Below are positions 17,122 to 25,784 of a stretch of DNA of 64,000 nucleotides, piece after piece; the first letter of the stretch is position 1, and each line of letters begins with the position of its first letter. Both the position numbers and the translations under genes were made by a program. This DNA is from Cyanobacterium aponinum PCC 10605. GTDB taxonomy: Bacteria > Cyanobacteriota > Cyanobacteriia > Cyanobacteriales > Cyanobacteriaceae. The stretch is from the NCBI RefSeq assembly GCF_000317675.1, contig NC_019776.1, positions 2,418,001-2,482,000 on the forward strand, given 5' to 3'. Below the pieces are notes generated by a model. The model saw only the letters and a program-made list of their open reading frames with translations, was not told where the DNA came from and made no database searches.

Positions 17122-18426
17122 TTATTTCGTCATTTTTAATTTAGCTATTTCTTGAGAACAAAGTTCATAAGAATCTTGATCTTGTTGTAACTCATAAACA
17201 TAAGCTAAACTTGCTAATATATCTAAAACTTCGTCATGATTATGACCTAAAATTTTACCTTTAATCTGTAAAGCTCTTAAAAATAAAGTTTCAACTTCAT
17301 TTAATAAAAATAATTCGGATTTTCTTAAATTTTCATAAGCTGAATTTTCCAAAGAATTAGCGACATAAAAATTATCTTGAGATAAATATTCTCGTTGTTT
17401 TTCTATCATTTTTTGGTACTCATTAGCAAAATCAAAATCTAACTCTTGATCTTCTTCTGTTAAAATATCTTCGATAGGATATAAGGTGGTATCAACATCA
17501 GGAACACTAAATACAATTCCTTTGATTCTTTTTTCGTGATATTCTCGATAATTATCTTGTATTTTTTTTAATTCTACCAATTCTTCGTGTTTGCTCTGCA
17601 TTTGCAAATTAACTATTAAATTGTAACGTAAGTTGAATATTTGTGGATGAAAAGGATAGAACCTTTTTTCATATTCAGCAAGACTTTTTCTTAGTAATTT
17701 TTCGGCAGATTCATAATGAGTTAAATGATGTTTAGCTTCGGCTAAATTAATCATACAAGAAATAAATAAAGGATGAGACTCAGGCAGGTATTTTTGGCAA
17801 ATTTCTAAGGATTCTGTTAAAACAACTTCTATATATTCTAACTCGGAAGATTCAGCACCAAAAAAATAACATTTATCAAATAAAGCTGAACCTATTTGCC
17901 ATAAAAAATAAGCCAATTCTATGTCATTATCTGTTAAAGTACTATCACATATATGAAGAGCTTGAGCAAGAAATGCTGGAGCTTCTTGCTGAGTGCTAAT
18001 AACACCTATTACTATCAAAGTTTGAACTATTTTGAGGCTATTTTGACCATATAATTGTTTTTGAATTGCTAATAACTTAAGATATAATTTTTTTGCTTCT
18101 GTAGCGTCTTGAAAAAAAGGATAATAAGTTTCTAAATAAGTAATAAAAGCTAAATTTTCTAAAATAAAAACTACTTCATGATTTTCCTCTCCTAATAGTG
18201 TTATTTTCGCTTCTAGTATCGAGTTAATAAGTTGTTTTGCTTCGTCATATTTTCTTTGATATAAATAAATTTTTGTTAAAGTATGGAGATTATTTTTTGT
18301 TTCATCCTGAGTAAAATCGGATAAGTTATTTGAGTTAGTAAAATAGTTTTGTAATTGATTTTCTAAGTTGATCAAATTACCCGTTAATTTAGCTTGAAAT
18401 AAATCTTTTTTACTGATACTGACCAT
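17122..18426 (-). CDS. Tetratricopeptide-repeat protein, function unknown
   Basis: A 434-residue protein without signal peptide or membrane segment. Helical repeats of the TPR kind are visible, for example LTKIYLYQRKYDEAKQLINS followed by GEENHEVVFILENLAFI, then ESHPLFISCMINLAEAKHHL and near the end HNHDEVLDILASLAYVYELQ. The pattern resembles the kinesin-light-chain-like TPR_12 type, a protein-binding scaffold. It lies 72 bases after the leucine-rich-repeat gene on the same strand, and the two probably form one transcript. Nothing links it directly to iron uptake. I do not recognise a specific function. Confidence 0.7.
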   Translation of the reverse strand: MVSISKKDLFQAKLTGNLINLENQLQNYFTNSNNLSDFTQDETKNNLHTLTKIYLYQRKYDEAKQLINSILEAKITLLGEENHEVVFILENLAFITYLETYYPFFQDATEAKKLYLKLLAIQKQLYGQNSLKIVQTLIVIGVISTQQEAPAFLAQALHICDSTLTDNDIELAYFLWQIGSALFDKCYFFGAESSELEYIEVVLTESLEICQKYLPESHPLFISCMINLAEAKHHLTHYESAEKLLRKSLAEYEKRFYPFHPQIFNLRYNLIVNLQMQSKHEELVELKKIQDNYREYHEKRIKGIVFSVPDVDTTLYPIEDILTEEDQELDFDFANEYQKMIEKQREYLSQDNFYVANSLENSAYENLRKSELFLLNEVETLFLRALQIKGKILGHNHDEVLDILASLAYVYELQQDQDSYELCSQEIAKLKMTK

Positions 18427-18498
18427 AGTTTTATTTGGAGTTTAACCATAGTTAATCTTTTCTCAGCATTTTACTTTATGAATTAGAAAACAAACACC

Positions 18499-19284
18499 TT
18501 ATCTTAAAGAATCAAAATATTTTCTAATATCCTCAAATCCTATTTCTCTTGACAAATTTTTCGGTAAAGGATTATCCCATAATTCCATATATTCTAAATT
18601 AGTCATGTTAATCATAGAAGTTGGTAAAGTTTTTATTTGATTATTCAATAAACCTAAATCTCTTAACTCAGATAATTGATCAATATTTTCTGGCAGGCTG
18701 GTTAGTTGATTCACGGACAAATCTAAGTAAGTTAATTTTTTTAAAGAGGTTATAAATTCGGGAAATCTAACAAATTTGTTTTTAGATAAATCTAAATGGT
18801 TAAGATTACTTAATTTGATAATCGATTCTGGCAGGCTATAAAGACGATTTACTGCAAAAGATAAATATTTTAAACTAGCAATTTCTCCTAAAAATTCAGG
18901 AAATTCTGAAAACTGATTAATAGATAAATCAAGATAAATCAGACTATTTAAATTAACAAAAGTAGTAGGTAAACAAAATAATTGATTCCTTGATAAGTCT
19001 AAATGTTCTAAGGAAATAAGACTCCCCATTTCTGATGGTATCTCATCTAATTGATTTGATGATAAATCCAGATATTGCAAATTAATAAGATTATTAATTT
19101 CTTGGGGAATTTTCTTTAAACTATGACCCCTTAAAGAGAGATATTCTAATTGTTTTAAGTCAAAAATTTCTGGGGGTATTTTCTCTAATTTTTGTTCTTC
19201 TCGATCGCAATCATAACTTAAGTCTAATACTTTTAATTTTTTTTCTTTTACTTGCTTAATTTTTTCCTGTATTTGAATAAACAT
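18499..19284 (-). CDS. Leucine-rich-repeat protein, function unknown
   Basis: A 261-residue protein made almost wholly of about nine repeats of 23 residues with the pattern LxxLxxLDLSxNxLxxLPxxI, for example LISLEHLDLSRNQLFCLPTT. There is no signal peptide and no attached GTPase or kinase domain, so it is probably a cytoplasmic binding protein. The N-terminal cap contains KKLKVLDLSYDCDREEQKLE. It is paired with the TPR gene downstream. The repeats share much sequence at DNA level, which makes slippage in copy number likely. Its partner is unknown. Confidence 0.75.
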   Translation of the reverse strand: MFIQIQEKIKQVKEKKLKVLDLSYDCDREEQKLEKIPPEIFDLKQLEYLSLRGHSLKKIPQEINNLINLQYLDLSSNQLDEIPSEMGSLISLEHLDLSRNQLFCLPTTFVNLNSLIYLDLSINQFSEFPEFLGEIASLKYLSFAVNRLYSLPESIIKLSNLNHLDLSKNKFVRFPEFITSLKKLTYLDLSVNQLTSLPENIDQLSELRDLGLLNNQIKTLPTSMINMTNLEYMELWDNPLPKNLSREIGFEDIRKYFDSLR

Positions 19285-19411
19285 AAATTTTCAATATTAT
19301 TTCTCTGAAATTTTAGTAGCATAATCACAATAAATAAAGTATGGCTCTCATACGATAGTTATAACAAATTAATTCTAAAGGTTAATAATATTTTTTACTT
19401 TAGATATTTTA

Positions 19412-19523
19412 TAAGCTAAGACACAATTAATTTCGGTTTTTATTAGTTTTTAAAAATGACTCAAACGCTTACCTCTTGCCTACCCTAACCAATAATTCGC
19501 ATACTCAAGGTAATAGAGCCAAT
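19412..19523. repeat. Two dispersed-repeat fragments (R3, and R2 reversed)
   Basis: Bases 19412-19484 (TAAGCTAAGACACAATTAAT, then AAAATGACTCAAACGCTTA) match 60978-61050. Bases 19477-19523 (TTGCCTACCCTAACCAATAA and on) match the reversed R2 family. They fill the first part of the 367-base gap ahead of the receptor at 19652; the operator candidate fills the rest. Confidence 0.5.
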
Positions 19524-19543
19524 TTTTATTCCCTTCTTTTTTG

Positions 19544-19589
19544 AAAAAGTACCTTTCCAAGAGAAAAAAAGTACCTCTGCAAGAGAAAT
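19544..19589 (+). promoter_or_regulatory. Tandem direct-repeat operator candidate ahead of the receptor at 19652
   Basis: AAAAAGTACCTTTCCAAGAG and AAAAAGTACCTCTGCAAGAG occur in the same direction with a 22-base period, only two differences between them. An almost identical pair precedes the MFS gene at 29547, about 10 kb away. The strong conservation over the whole 20 bases makes this the clearest operator of the set. Confidence 0.65.
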
Positions 19590-19651
19590 TCGATCGCACC
19601 TCAGGTTATCTTTAATTTTTAGTTGAGAAAATATATTAATAGTGTGGGGAG

Positions 19652-22156
19652 ATGAAAACAAACAAACTGCTATTTTTCATGACTTTAATAGGATTAATTC
19701 CTTTAATTAATCAACATAATGTTAAAGCTGAGAATTTAATAATTAATAAAGATAATCATTTATTTGCTCAGGTTACTATTGATTCTATCATTACTAATAT
19801 TGAGTTAAGAGAGACTGATAATAAATTAAAATTGATTTTACAAGGAAACAATCTTAACAGTTTACAACCGCTTATTTTTCCTGATAAAAACAACTTAATC
19901 ATTGAATTTATAGACACTCAATTAAGCCTTAGTCAAGAAGAAGAATTTTTACAATTAAATCCCACCGATGATATTCAGGAGATTCAGGCGATTAACGTTG
20001 AGGGCGGTGTGCGTATTACCATCGCAGGAAATAATCAATTGCCTACCGTTGAGGTGACATCAATCAATGATAACTTAGTTTTTGGAATCACCATCGCAGA
20101 CATAACCCAAACTGAAGAACAAATCGAAATTGTCGCTACTCAAGAAGTACAAGAAGAAGATTATTTCATCCCTGATGCCACCACCGCAACTCTTACTGAT
20201 ACTCCTATTCGAGATGTACCCCAATCTATTCAAGTTATACCTGAACAAATCATCAGAGATCAACAATTACTTGATTTAGGAGATGCGTTACGCAATGTGA
20301 GCGGAGTACAACAAACTTCGGCTGATCCCCGTGGGCAAAGGTTTCAAATTAGGGGTTTCAGCGATGCCTCTGTGTTAAGGGATGGATTTCGTCAAACCTT
20401 CGGTAGATTTGGTAATATTGGTTTTCCTGACTTAGGTAATTTAGAGCGAATTGAGGTGTTAAAAGGTCCTGCATCCATTCTATTCGGGGTAGTTGAGCCG
20501 GGAGGTGTTATCAATTTAGTCACCAAAAAACCCTTAAAGCAACCCTTTTACGAGGCACAATTGCAAGTAGGTAATCGAGGTTTAATTCGTCCGAGTTTTG
20601 ATATTTCAGGACCATTTAATCCTGATGGTGAGGGTAACTTATTCTATCGTGTTAATGCGTCCTATCAAAGTGAAGCCTCTTTTCGAGATTTTGACACGGA
20701 TATTCGACGATTTTTCATTAGCCCTGTTTTTAGTTGGGAAACGGAAAAAGTCAACTTACTGGTGAATGTGGAATATTTGAATGATGAGCGCCCCAATGAT
20801 TTTGGTTTAACCGCCCTCGGTGATAAAGTTGCTAATATACCCAGAGAGCGTAATTTAGGTGAACCTAATGATATTGCTAGAATTGAGCAACTAAGACTAG
20901 GCTATCGTTTTGAGTATAATTTCAGTGATAATTGGAAAATTCGTCATGCTTTTAACTATCTTTCTTATGATTCCTATTTTGAGACAGCAAATGCTGGAAG
21001 TTTGAACGAAGAAACAGGCATATTGAGCCGTAATTTTATCTCTTTAGATCAACCTAGCGAAACCTATGAAATTAGATTGGACACTGTGGGTAAATTTAAC
21101 ACAGGTGCGATCGAACATCAACTATTAGCAGGAATTGACTTTTTTAAAAGACAGGATTTGAATAACATTGGTAGAGGAGACTTTTTTACCAATATACCCA
21201 TCAATATTTTTAACCCCATTTACAATACTGTACCTCGTCCTAATTTTCAAGAAGAGCCTGTTTTCTTTGATGGAGATACCACTGTTGACGCTTTTGGCTT
21301 CTTTTTACAAGATCAAATCGCTTTTACTGATAACCTTAAATTATTAGCCGGATTTCGCTATGATAGTATCGATCAAAGTAACACCAATCGCCCTTCAGTA
21401 TTTAGCCCAGAAGGCTCAACTGATAGTCAAAACAATGATGCGTTTACTCCTCGTATTGGTTTAGTTTATCAACCCATAGAGCCTATTTCCTTATACGGTA
21501 GTTATAGTCGCTCATTTGTACCTAATAGTGCCATTACAGTCAATGGTAACTTACTTGATCCCGAAGAAGGAGAACAATTTGAGTTCGGTATTAAAACAGA
21601 ATTACTAGACAAAAAACTATCTTTTACCGCATCTTATTTTAATCTTACCAAGAGAAATGTAGCCACTCCTGATCCTGATTTTCCTAACTTTTCCGTTGCC
21701 ACAGGGGAGCAAAAAAGCGAAGGCTTCGAGTTAGACTTAATCGGAGAGATTCTCCCGGGTTGGAATATGGTTGCTAACTATGCCTATATTGATGCCAAAA
21801 TAACCCAAGATAATCAAGGTTTAGAAGGAAATAAACTTTATAGTGTGCCACCCAATAGCTTTAATTTTTGGACAAGTTACGAAATTCAACAGGGAGATTT
21901 ACAAGGTTTAGGCTTTGGTTTAGGTTTCAATTATGTTGATCAACGTTTTGGAGATAATGCCAATAGTTTTACCCTTGATAGTTATTTTCTCACTAATGCA
22001 GGTATTTTCTATAATCGAGATAATTGGCGTGTTGCTCTTAATTTTAGAAATATTTTTGATGTTAATTATATTCGAGCTTCAGAAAATAGAAGGGTAAATG
22101 AAATCTATCCGGGCGAACCTTTTACGGTTATTGGTTCAATTTCCGTCAAATTTTAA
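19652..22156 (+). CDS. TonB-dependent siderophore receptor, FhuA-like, with AMIN domain
   Basis: An 834-residue outer-membrane receptor of the ferrichrome/FhuA type. The signal peptide ends near VKAEN. An AMIN domain follows (about 35-140), then a TonB box EEQIEIVATQ and the linker YFIPDATTATLTDTPIRDVP found in all FhuA-like receptors of this window. The plug has DALRNVSGVQQ, RFQIRGFSDASVLRDGFR and RIEVLKGPASILFGVVEPGG. The barrel ends TVIGSISVKF. The start follows AGTGTGGGGAG, a version of the shared leader motif. A binding protein follows 80 bases downstream. The tandem operator in front is shared with a distant MFS gene, so the two are probably induced together. Confidence 0.9.
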   Translation: MKTNKLLFFMTLIGLIPLINQHNVKAENLIINKDNHLFAQVTIDSIITNIELRETDNKLKLILQGNNLNSLQPLIFPDKNNLIIEFIDTQLSLSQEEEFLQLNPTDDIQEIQAINVEGGVRITIAGNNQLPTVEVTSINDNLVFGITIADITQTEEQIEIVATQEVQEEDYFIPDATTATLTDTPIRDVPQSIQVIPEQIIRDQQLLDLGDALRNVSGVQQTSADPRGQRFQIRGFSDASVLRDGFRQTFGRFGNIGFPDLGNLERIEVLKGPASILFGVVEPGGVINLVTKKPLKQPFYEAQLQVGNRGLIRPSFDISGPFNPDGEGNLFYRVNASYQSEASFRDFDTDIRRFFISPVFSWETEKVNLLVNVEYLNDERPNDFGLTALGDKVANIPRERNLGEPNDIARIEQLRLGYRFEYNFSDNWKIRHAFNYLSYDSYFETANAGSLNEETGILSRNFISLDQPSETYEIRLDTVGKFNTGAIEHQLLAGIDFFKRQDLNNIGRGDFFTNIPINIFNPIYNTVPRPNFQEEPVFFDGDTTVDAFGFFLQDQIAFTDNLKLLAGFRYDSIDQSNTNRPSVFSPEGSTDSQNNDAFTPRIGLVYQPIEPISLYGSYSRSFVPNSAITVNGNLLDPEEGEQFEFGIKTELLDKKLSFTASYFNLTKRNVATPDPDFPNFSVATGEQKSEGFELDLIGEILPGWNMVANYAYIDAKITQDNQGLEGNKLYSVPPNSFNFWTSYEIQQGDLQGLGFGLGFNYVDQRFGDNANSFTLDSYFLTNAGIFYNRDNWRVALNFRNIFDVNYIRASENRRVNEIYPGEPFTVIGSISVKF

Positions 22157-22169
22157 ATAGGTTTGTAGT

Positions 22170-22225
22170 AAACCCTTTAGGGTTTTAAATATTCTGAAAA
22201 TAAGGGCTAAAGCCCTCACTACTAA
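22170..22225. repeat. REP-like palindromes between receptor and binding-protein genes
   Basis: AAACCCTTTAGGGTTT (22170-22185) and AGGGCTAAAGCCCT (22203-22216) are perfect hairpins, the second followed by CACTACTAAC. The same AGGGCTnnAGCCCT unit recurs at 51754 and in altered form at 12426. In this position they may also stabilise or attenuate the upstream receptor transcript. Confidence 0.6.
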
Positions 22226-22236
22226 CTAAATATATT

Positions 22237-23262
22237 ATGAGAAAAATCTCAATTAAATTTATCCTTTTTTTTTGCACAATATTCCTCATTATTGCCTGTC
22301 AAAATGGTAATAATCAATCAGCTAATGATACCAATAATTGTCAAAATATTAGCCATGATTTTGGTATAACTGAAATATGTCAAAAAATAGAGAAAATCGC
22401 TGTGCTAGGTAGTTATAATCTTGCTCAAATTCTTTCTTTAGGTTATCAACCCTATGGCTTTGGTGGTTATTTTGGATTTGAAAAAGGGGAAAAAATTACT
22501 AACGTCAAAGAAATTGATCCCATTTTAGGAAATTTAATCACCACTGAGCCTTATAATTTAGGTAATGCCAATAATCCTTCTTTAGAAGTGTTATCTAAAA
22601 TTAAACCAGACTTAATTTTGGGAGAAACTCGGAATCAAACTCAGTATAATTTTTTGTCACAAATTGCTCCTAATTTATTATTTAAAGATCGTACCATTAA
22701 GGGAAAATGGCAACAAGATTTAACAACATTAGCAACAGCTTTAAATGAAACGGAAAAAGCTCAAACAATTATCAATAACTATGAAAATCAATTAAATCAA
22801 ACTAAGGCAGATTTTACCGAAATTATTAATAATAAAAATCAAGTTTTATTTTTAGCAGGAAATGGTTTAAATGATAGTTTATTTATGCTTAGTAAAAATA
22901 GTGATTTAGGTAATATTTTTAGTCAATTAGGTTTTGAAATAATTACTATTTCTAATGATAATTCTAGTGTTACCATGCCCATTTCCTTGGAATCTTTACC
23001 TGATATTGGTAAACAAGCGGACTGGATTTTTATTTTAGGTTATAATACCGACGTAAAAAATAAAAGTAATTCAGAAATTTTAGCTAATCAAACCGCAACG
23101 ATAAAACAAGATTGGCAAGAAAATTCTCTCACAAAATCTCTACCTGCTACTCTTAATAATCAAGTTTATTTTGCTAGTTATGCTTTGTGGAATGGTTTAA
23201 ATGGCGCGATCGCATCTGAGTATATTTTAGAGCAATTAAGAGAGTTTTTGTTAAATTATTAA
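22237..23262 (+). CDS. FecB-like siderophore-binding lipoprotein
   Basis: A 341-residue periplasmic binding protein, probable partner of the FhuA-like receptor just upstream. It has a lipoprotein signal MRKISIKFILFFCTIFLIIAC, then the entry segment ISHDFGITEICQKIEKIAVL, LEVLSKIKPDLILGETRN, and the C-terminal ATLNNQVYFASYALWNGLNG. It is most like the protein at 46275, which shares the longer central region (LFLAGNGLNDS against LLYAKGLQELIS) and the WNGLNGA/CLGLTGA ending. This suggests a subtype that goes with FhuA-like receptors. No permease is adjacent. Confidence 0.85.
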   Translation: MRKISIKFILFFCTIFLIIACQNGNNQSANDTNNCQNISHDFGITEICQKIEKIAVLGSYNLAQILSLGYQPYGFGGYFGFEKGEKITNVKEIDPILGNLITTEPYNLGNANNPSLEVLSKIKPDLILGETRNQTQYNFLSQIAPNLLFKDRTIKGKWQQDLTTLATALNETEKAQTIINNYENQLNQTKADFTEIINNKNQVLFLAGNGLNDSLFMLSKNSDLGNIFSQLGFEIITISNDNSSVTMPISLESLPDIGKQADWIFILGYNTDVKNKSNSEILANQTATIKQDWQENSLTKSLPATLNNQVYFASYALWNGLNGAIASEYILEQLREFLLNY

Positions 23263-23405
23263 TCAAAATATATCCAAATAGATCAAGATTTTTAATATAA
23301 AATAAAGCTAAGAAAAAGTCCCTCATTTTGTTCTTTATTTTTATTTAATAAACTTAAAAAAAATCATCAATTAGAATAGTAGAATTTTCATGAATAGTAA
23401 AAATT

Positions 23406-24254
23406 ATGATAAAAACAAAAAAATTGGGTATCTTAACAATTCATGGTATGGGAGAAACTGAATCTACATTTTCTTGTGAATTGGAAAATCTACTAAAAAT
23501 AAGACTAAAAAAACTTTCTGTTGATGTAGAGAAGGAAATTCATTTTGAATCAATTTATTATCAACCAGTTTTACAAGATAATCAGTACAATATTTGGAAT
23601 AAGATGCAGTGTGAACCTTCTGAGAAACTTCGTTGGCTTCAACTGAGAAAATTTTTCTTGTTTGCTTTTTCCGATGCCGTAAGTCTTGAACATAAACCCA
23701 AAGAAGAAAATAGTGTATATAAACAAACTCAAAAAATTATCGTGGAGAGTTTACGTTCCACAAAAAATAATCTTCAAAATAGCCAATGCCCTTTAATTGT
23801 TATTGCTCAATCTCTTGGCTGTCAAGTCATTTCAAATTATATTTGGGACTCTCAAAAAGAAGATAAGGATGAAACTATTTGGGATGAGAATTCTTCTGAT
23901 TATATAAATCCCCACGACGATGAGATTGATTTTTTGAAGTTGAAAACAATGAAATTTTTATTCACTTCAGGATGTAATATTCCGATTTTTGTAGCAGGTT
24001 TTGATAGTATTCAAGCATTTAAAAAACCTAATTCAGAATTCCAATGGAAAAATTATTACGACAAAGACGATTGTTTAGGTTGGCCTTTGCAACCTCTTTC
24101 CGAAGACTATAATAAATTAGTGGAAGATTTTGAAATTGATACAGGAAATGTCTTCTCCAGTTGGACTCCTTTAAGTCATGGACAGTATTGGACAGATCGA
24201 GATTTTGTTAATCCTATAGTTGACGCTATAAACGAAATTTTAAAATCTTCATAA
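23406..24254 (+). CDS. Alpha/beta-hydrolase-like protein, function unknown
   Basis: A 282-residue cytoplasmic protein. The start LGILTIHGMGETES has the HGMG oxyanion-hole pattern of lipases. CPLIVIAQSLGCQVISNYIW holds a serine in a degenerate nucleophile elbow (AQSLG in place of GHSLG). A late LSHGQYWTDRDFVNPIVDAI could supply the histidine. No signal peptide is visible. It follows the receptor and binding-protein genes by 143 bases. Esterases that cut siderophores after import are known in other systems, but nothing in the sequence proves that role. It could equally be an unrelated cargo gene. Confidence 0.55.
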   Translation: MIKTKKLGILTIHGMGETESTFSCELENLLKIRLKKLSVDVEKEIHFESIYYQPVLQDNQYNIWNKMQCEPSEKLRWLQLRKFFLFAFSDAVSLEHKPKEENSVYKQTQKIIVESLRSTKNNLQNSQCPLIVIAQSLGCQVISNYIWDSQKEDKDETIWDENSSDYINPHDDEIDFLKLKTMKFLFTSGCNIPIFVAGFDSIQAFKKPNSEFQWKNYYDKDDCLGWPLQPLSEDYNKLVEDFEIDTGNVFSSWTPLSHGQYWTDRDFVNPIVDAINEILKSS

Positions 24255-24285
24255 ATTGAGATCTTACATCAGTATATTATTACTA

Positions 24286-24338
24286 AAAGGCGAAACCCTT
24301 TAAATCAATTTTAGTCTGAGTTCGGAGAGTTCGCCTTT
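24286..24338. terminator. Long hairpin, possible terminator
   Basis: AAAGGCGAA (24286-24294) is complementary to TTCGCCTTT (24330-24338) with a 35-base loop. It lies 30 bases after the hydrolase-like gene. The loop contains TCTGAGTTCGG, reminiscent of the MITE-like end, so it may instead be a decayed repeat. There is no long T tract. The remainder of the 309-base gap contains AT-rich sequence, the palindrome TTGAATATATTCAA at 24401-24414, and the Fur-like box listed separately. Confidence 0.4.
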
Positions 24339-24522
24339 ATCTCTTACACTCCCTTTGGTCGTGAACGAAGTTAAGATAAAAAAGAAATTTCCCATAAGAA
24401 TTGAATATATTCAACCCCACCACCCCAACATATTAAGAGCTTAATTTACCAACACCAAAAAATCAATAATCGAGTTTTGGATAACTATTTTTATCAATCT
24501 TGTTTATTAATATAATTTCTAA

Positions 24523-24541
24523 TATAATGCTAATTATTATC
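24523..24541. promoter_or_regulatory. Fur-box-like site ahead of an AraC gene
   Basis: TATAATGCTAATTATTATC matches the classical 19-base iron box GATAATGATAATCATTATC at 16 of 19 positions. It ends 22 bases before the GTG start of the AraC gene at 24564, where a bound Fur protein would block transcription or translation start. This supports iron repression of the regulator. Confidence 0.6.
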
Positions 24542-24563
24542 AATAAGTAGCAAGCTGAAAATA

Positions 24564-25565
24564 GTGACTATTTCTATTTCCACAGAAGAATTTAAAGCAA
24601 TATGGCAAGAAAGCATTGAGAAAGGAGAAATCAAAGAATATAGAAGTAAGACTGAAACGATTACTCCTTTTCCCCCCTATTTAGGGACAGGTTTTTGGCG
24701 GGAAATAGAATTAAGAAATGGCTTGACAGTTTTAATACAAGATTATTGTTACCATCAAAAAATTATTGAAATAGATAAAGTTGAATCCTCGTCTCAGTTA
24801 GTGTCTAGTTTTTATCTTAAAGGTGGTTATACTTCTACTGTAGATAATTTATTTTTATCCCGTGAAGTTACTCCAAAAAACAATCAATTATTTTTAATTA
24901 AAGATACGATCGAAAAGGACGAAATACCAGCAAACAAACCTATTTTAGCGATCAAATTAATTATCGATAAAGAATTTTTGAATCATCTATGCTTTGAATC
25001 AAATCATCCTCTTTTTCAGCATTTAGAAAGATGGAGAAAAGACCAAGAAATAGAACCTTTTTTATATAACTGTCAAACCTCTGCTCACTTAGAAACACTT
25101 TTAAAACAGATTATTGATTGTCCCTATCAAGGCTGTTTAGCTCAAATGTATTTAGAAAGTAAAATAATGGATTTATTAAGGCTTCAGTTTGAACAAATTT
25201 TGACATTAGAAATAGAACAAAAATTATCTTTTAATCGTGATGATATAGAAAGGATTTATCAAGCAAAAAATATTCTGATTAATAATTATAAAGATCCACC
25301 TTCTTTAATCAATTTAGCACGACAAGTGGGCTTAAATGATTATAAATTAAAAAAAGGTTTTCTACATTGTTTTCAAATGACGGTTTTCGGTTATTTGCGT
25401 CATTATCGTTTATTAGAAGCCCAAAGATTAATTAAAGATTACAATTATAATATTGCTGGGGTTGCTTCCCAAGTTGGTTATAAAAGTTTGGGCAGTTTTT
25501 CTTCGGCTTTTAAGGCGGAATTTGGGGTTTCCCCGAAACAATATCAAAAGCAAAGCAGTTTGTGA
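24564..25565 (+). CDS. AraC-family transcriptional regulator (PchR-like)
   Basis: A 333-residue AraC/PchR-like activator starting at GTG; the first residues MTISISTEEFKAIW align with the MTI-type starts of its relatives. The ligand domain has GTGFWREIELRNGLTVLIQD. The DNA-binding part has PSLINLARQVGLNDYKLKKG and VASQVGYKSLGSFSSAFKAE and ends FGVSPKQYQ. A good Fur-like box lies just before the start. The next gene, an IutA-like receptor, is now broken, so this regulator may have lost its main target. The MFS gene downstream or other units could still depend on it. Confidence 0.88.
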   Translation: MTISISTEEFKAIWQESIEKGEIKEYRSKTETITPFPPYLGTGFWREIELRNGLTVLIQDYCYHQKIIEIDKVESSSQLVSSFYLKGGYTSTVDNLFLSREVTPKNNQLFLIKDTIEKDEIPANKPILAIKLIIDKEFLNHLCFESNHPLFQHLERWRKDQEIEPFLYNCQTSAHLETLLKQIIDCPYQGCLAQMYLESKIMDLLRLQFEQILTLEIEQKLSFNRDDIERIYQAKNILINNYKDPPSLINLARQVGLNDYKLKKGFLHCFQMTVFGYLRHYRLLEAQRLIKDYNYNIAGVASQVGYKSLGSFSSAFKAEFGVSPKQYQKQSSL

Positions 25566-25647
25566 TGAGGTGATGAGGGGATAGAGTGATGAGGGTGATT
25601 TTTAAAATTGTTACTTTTTAATTTTTAATTCTTAATTCTTAATTCTA

Positions 25648-25690
25648 AAAAAATCCGTTTGAGAGAAAAAATAATCCGTTACTAAGAAAT
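25648..25690 (+). promoter_or_regulatory. Tandem direct-repeat operator candidate ahead of the broken receptor at 25785
   Basis: AAAAATCCGTTTGAGAGAAA and ATAATCCGTTACTAAGAAAT are in the same direction with a 21-base period; the AATCCGTT core and the AGAAA end are shared. The sequence differs from the GTACCTCT type found at 19544 and 29439. Confidence 0.55.
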
Positions 25691-25784
25691 TTTCTTTTTA
25701 CTTTACCTCTACCATATTATTTCAAAGTCTTTTTAAGAAAATTTATCAATTACTTTTTAACGATTAATGGTGTGAGGACAAATA

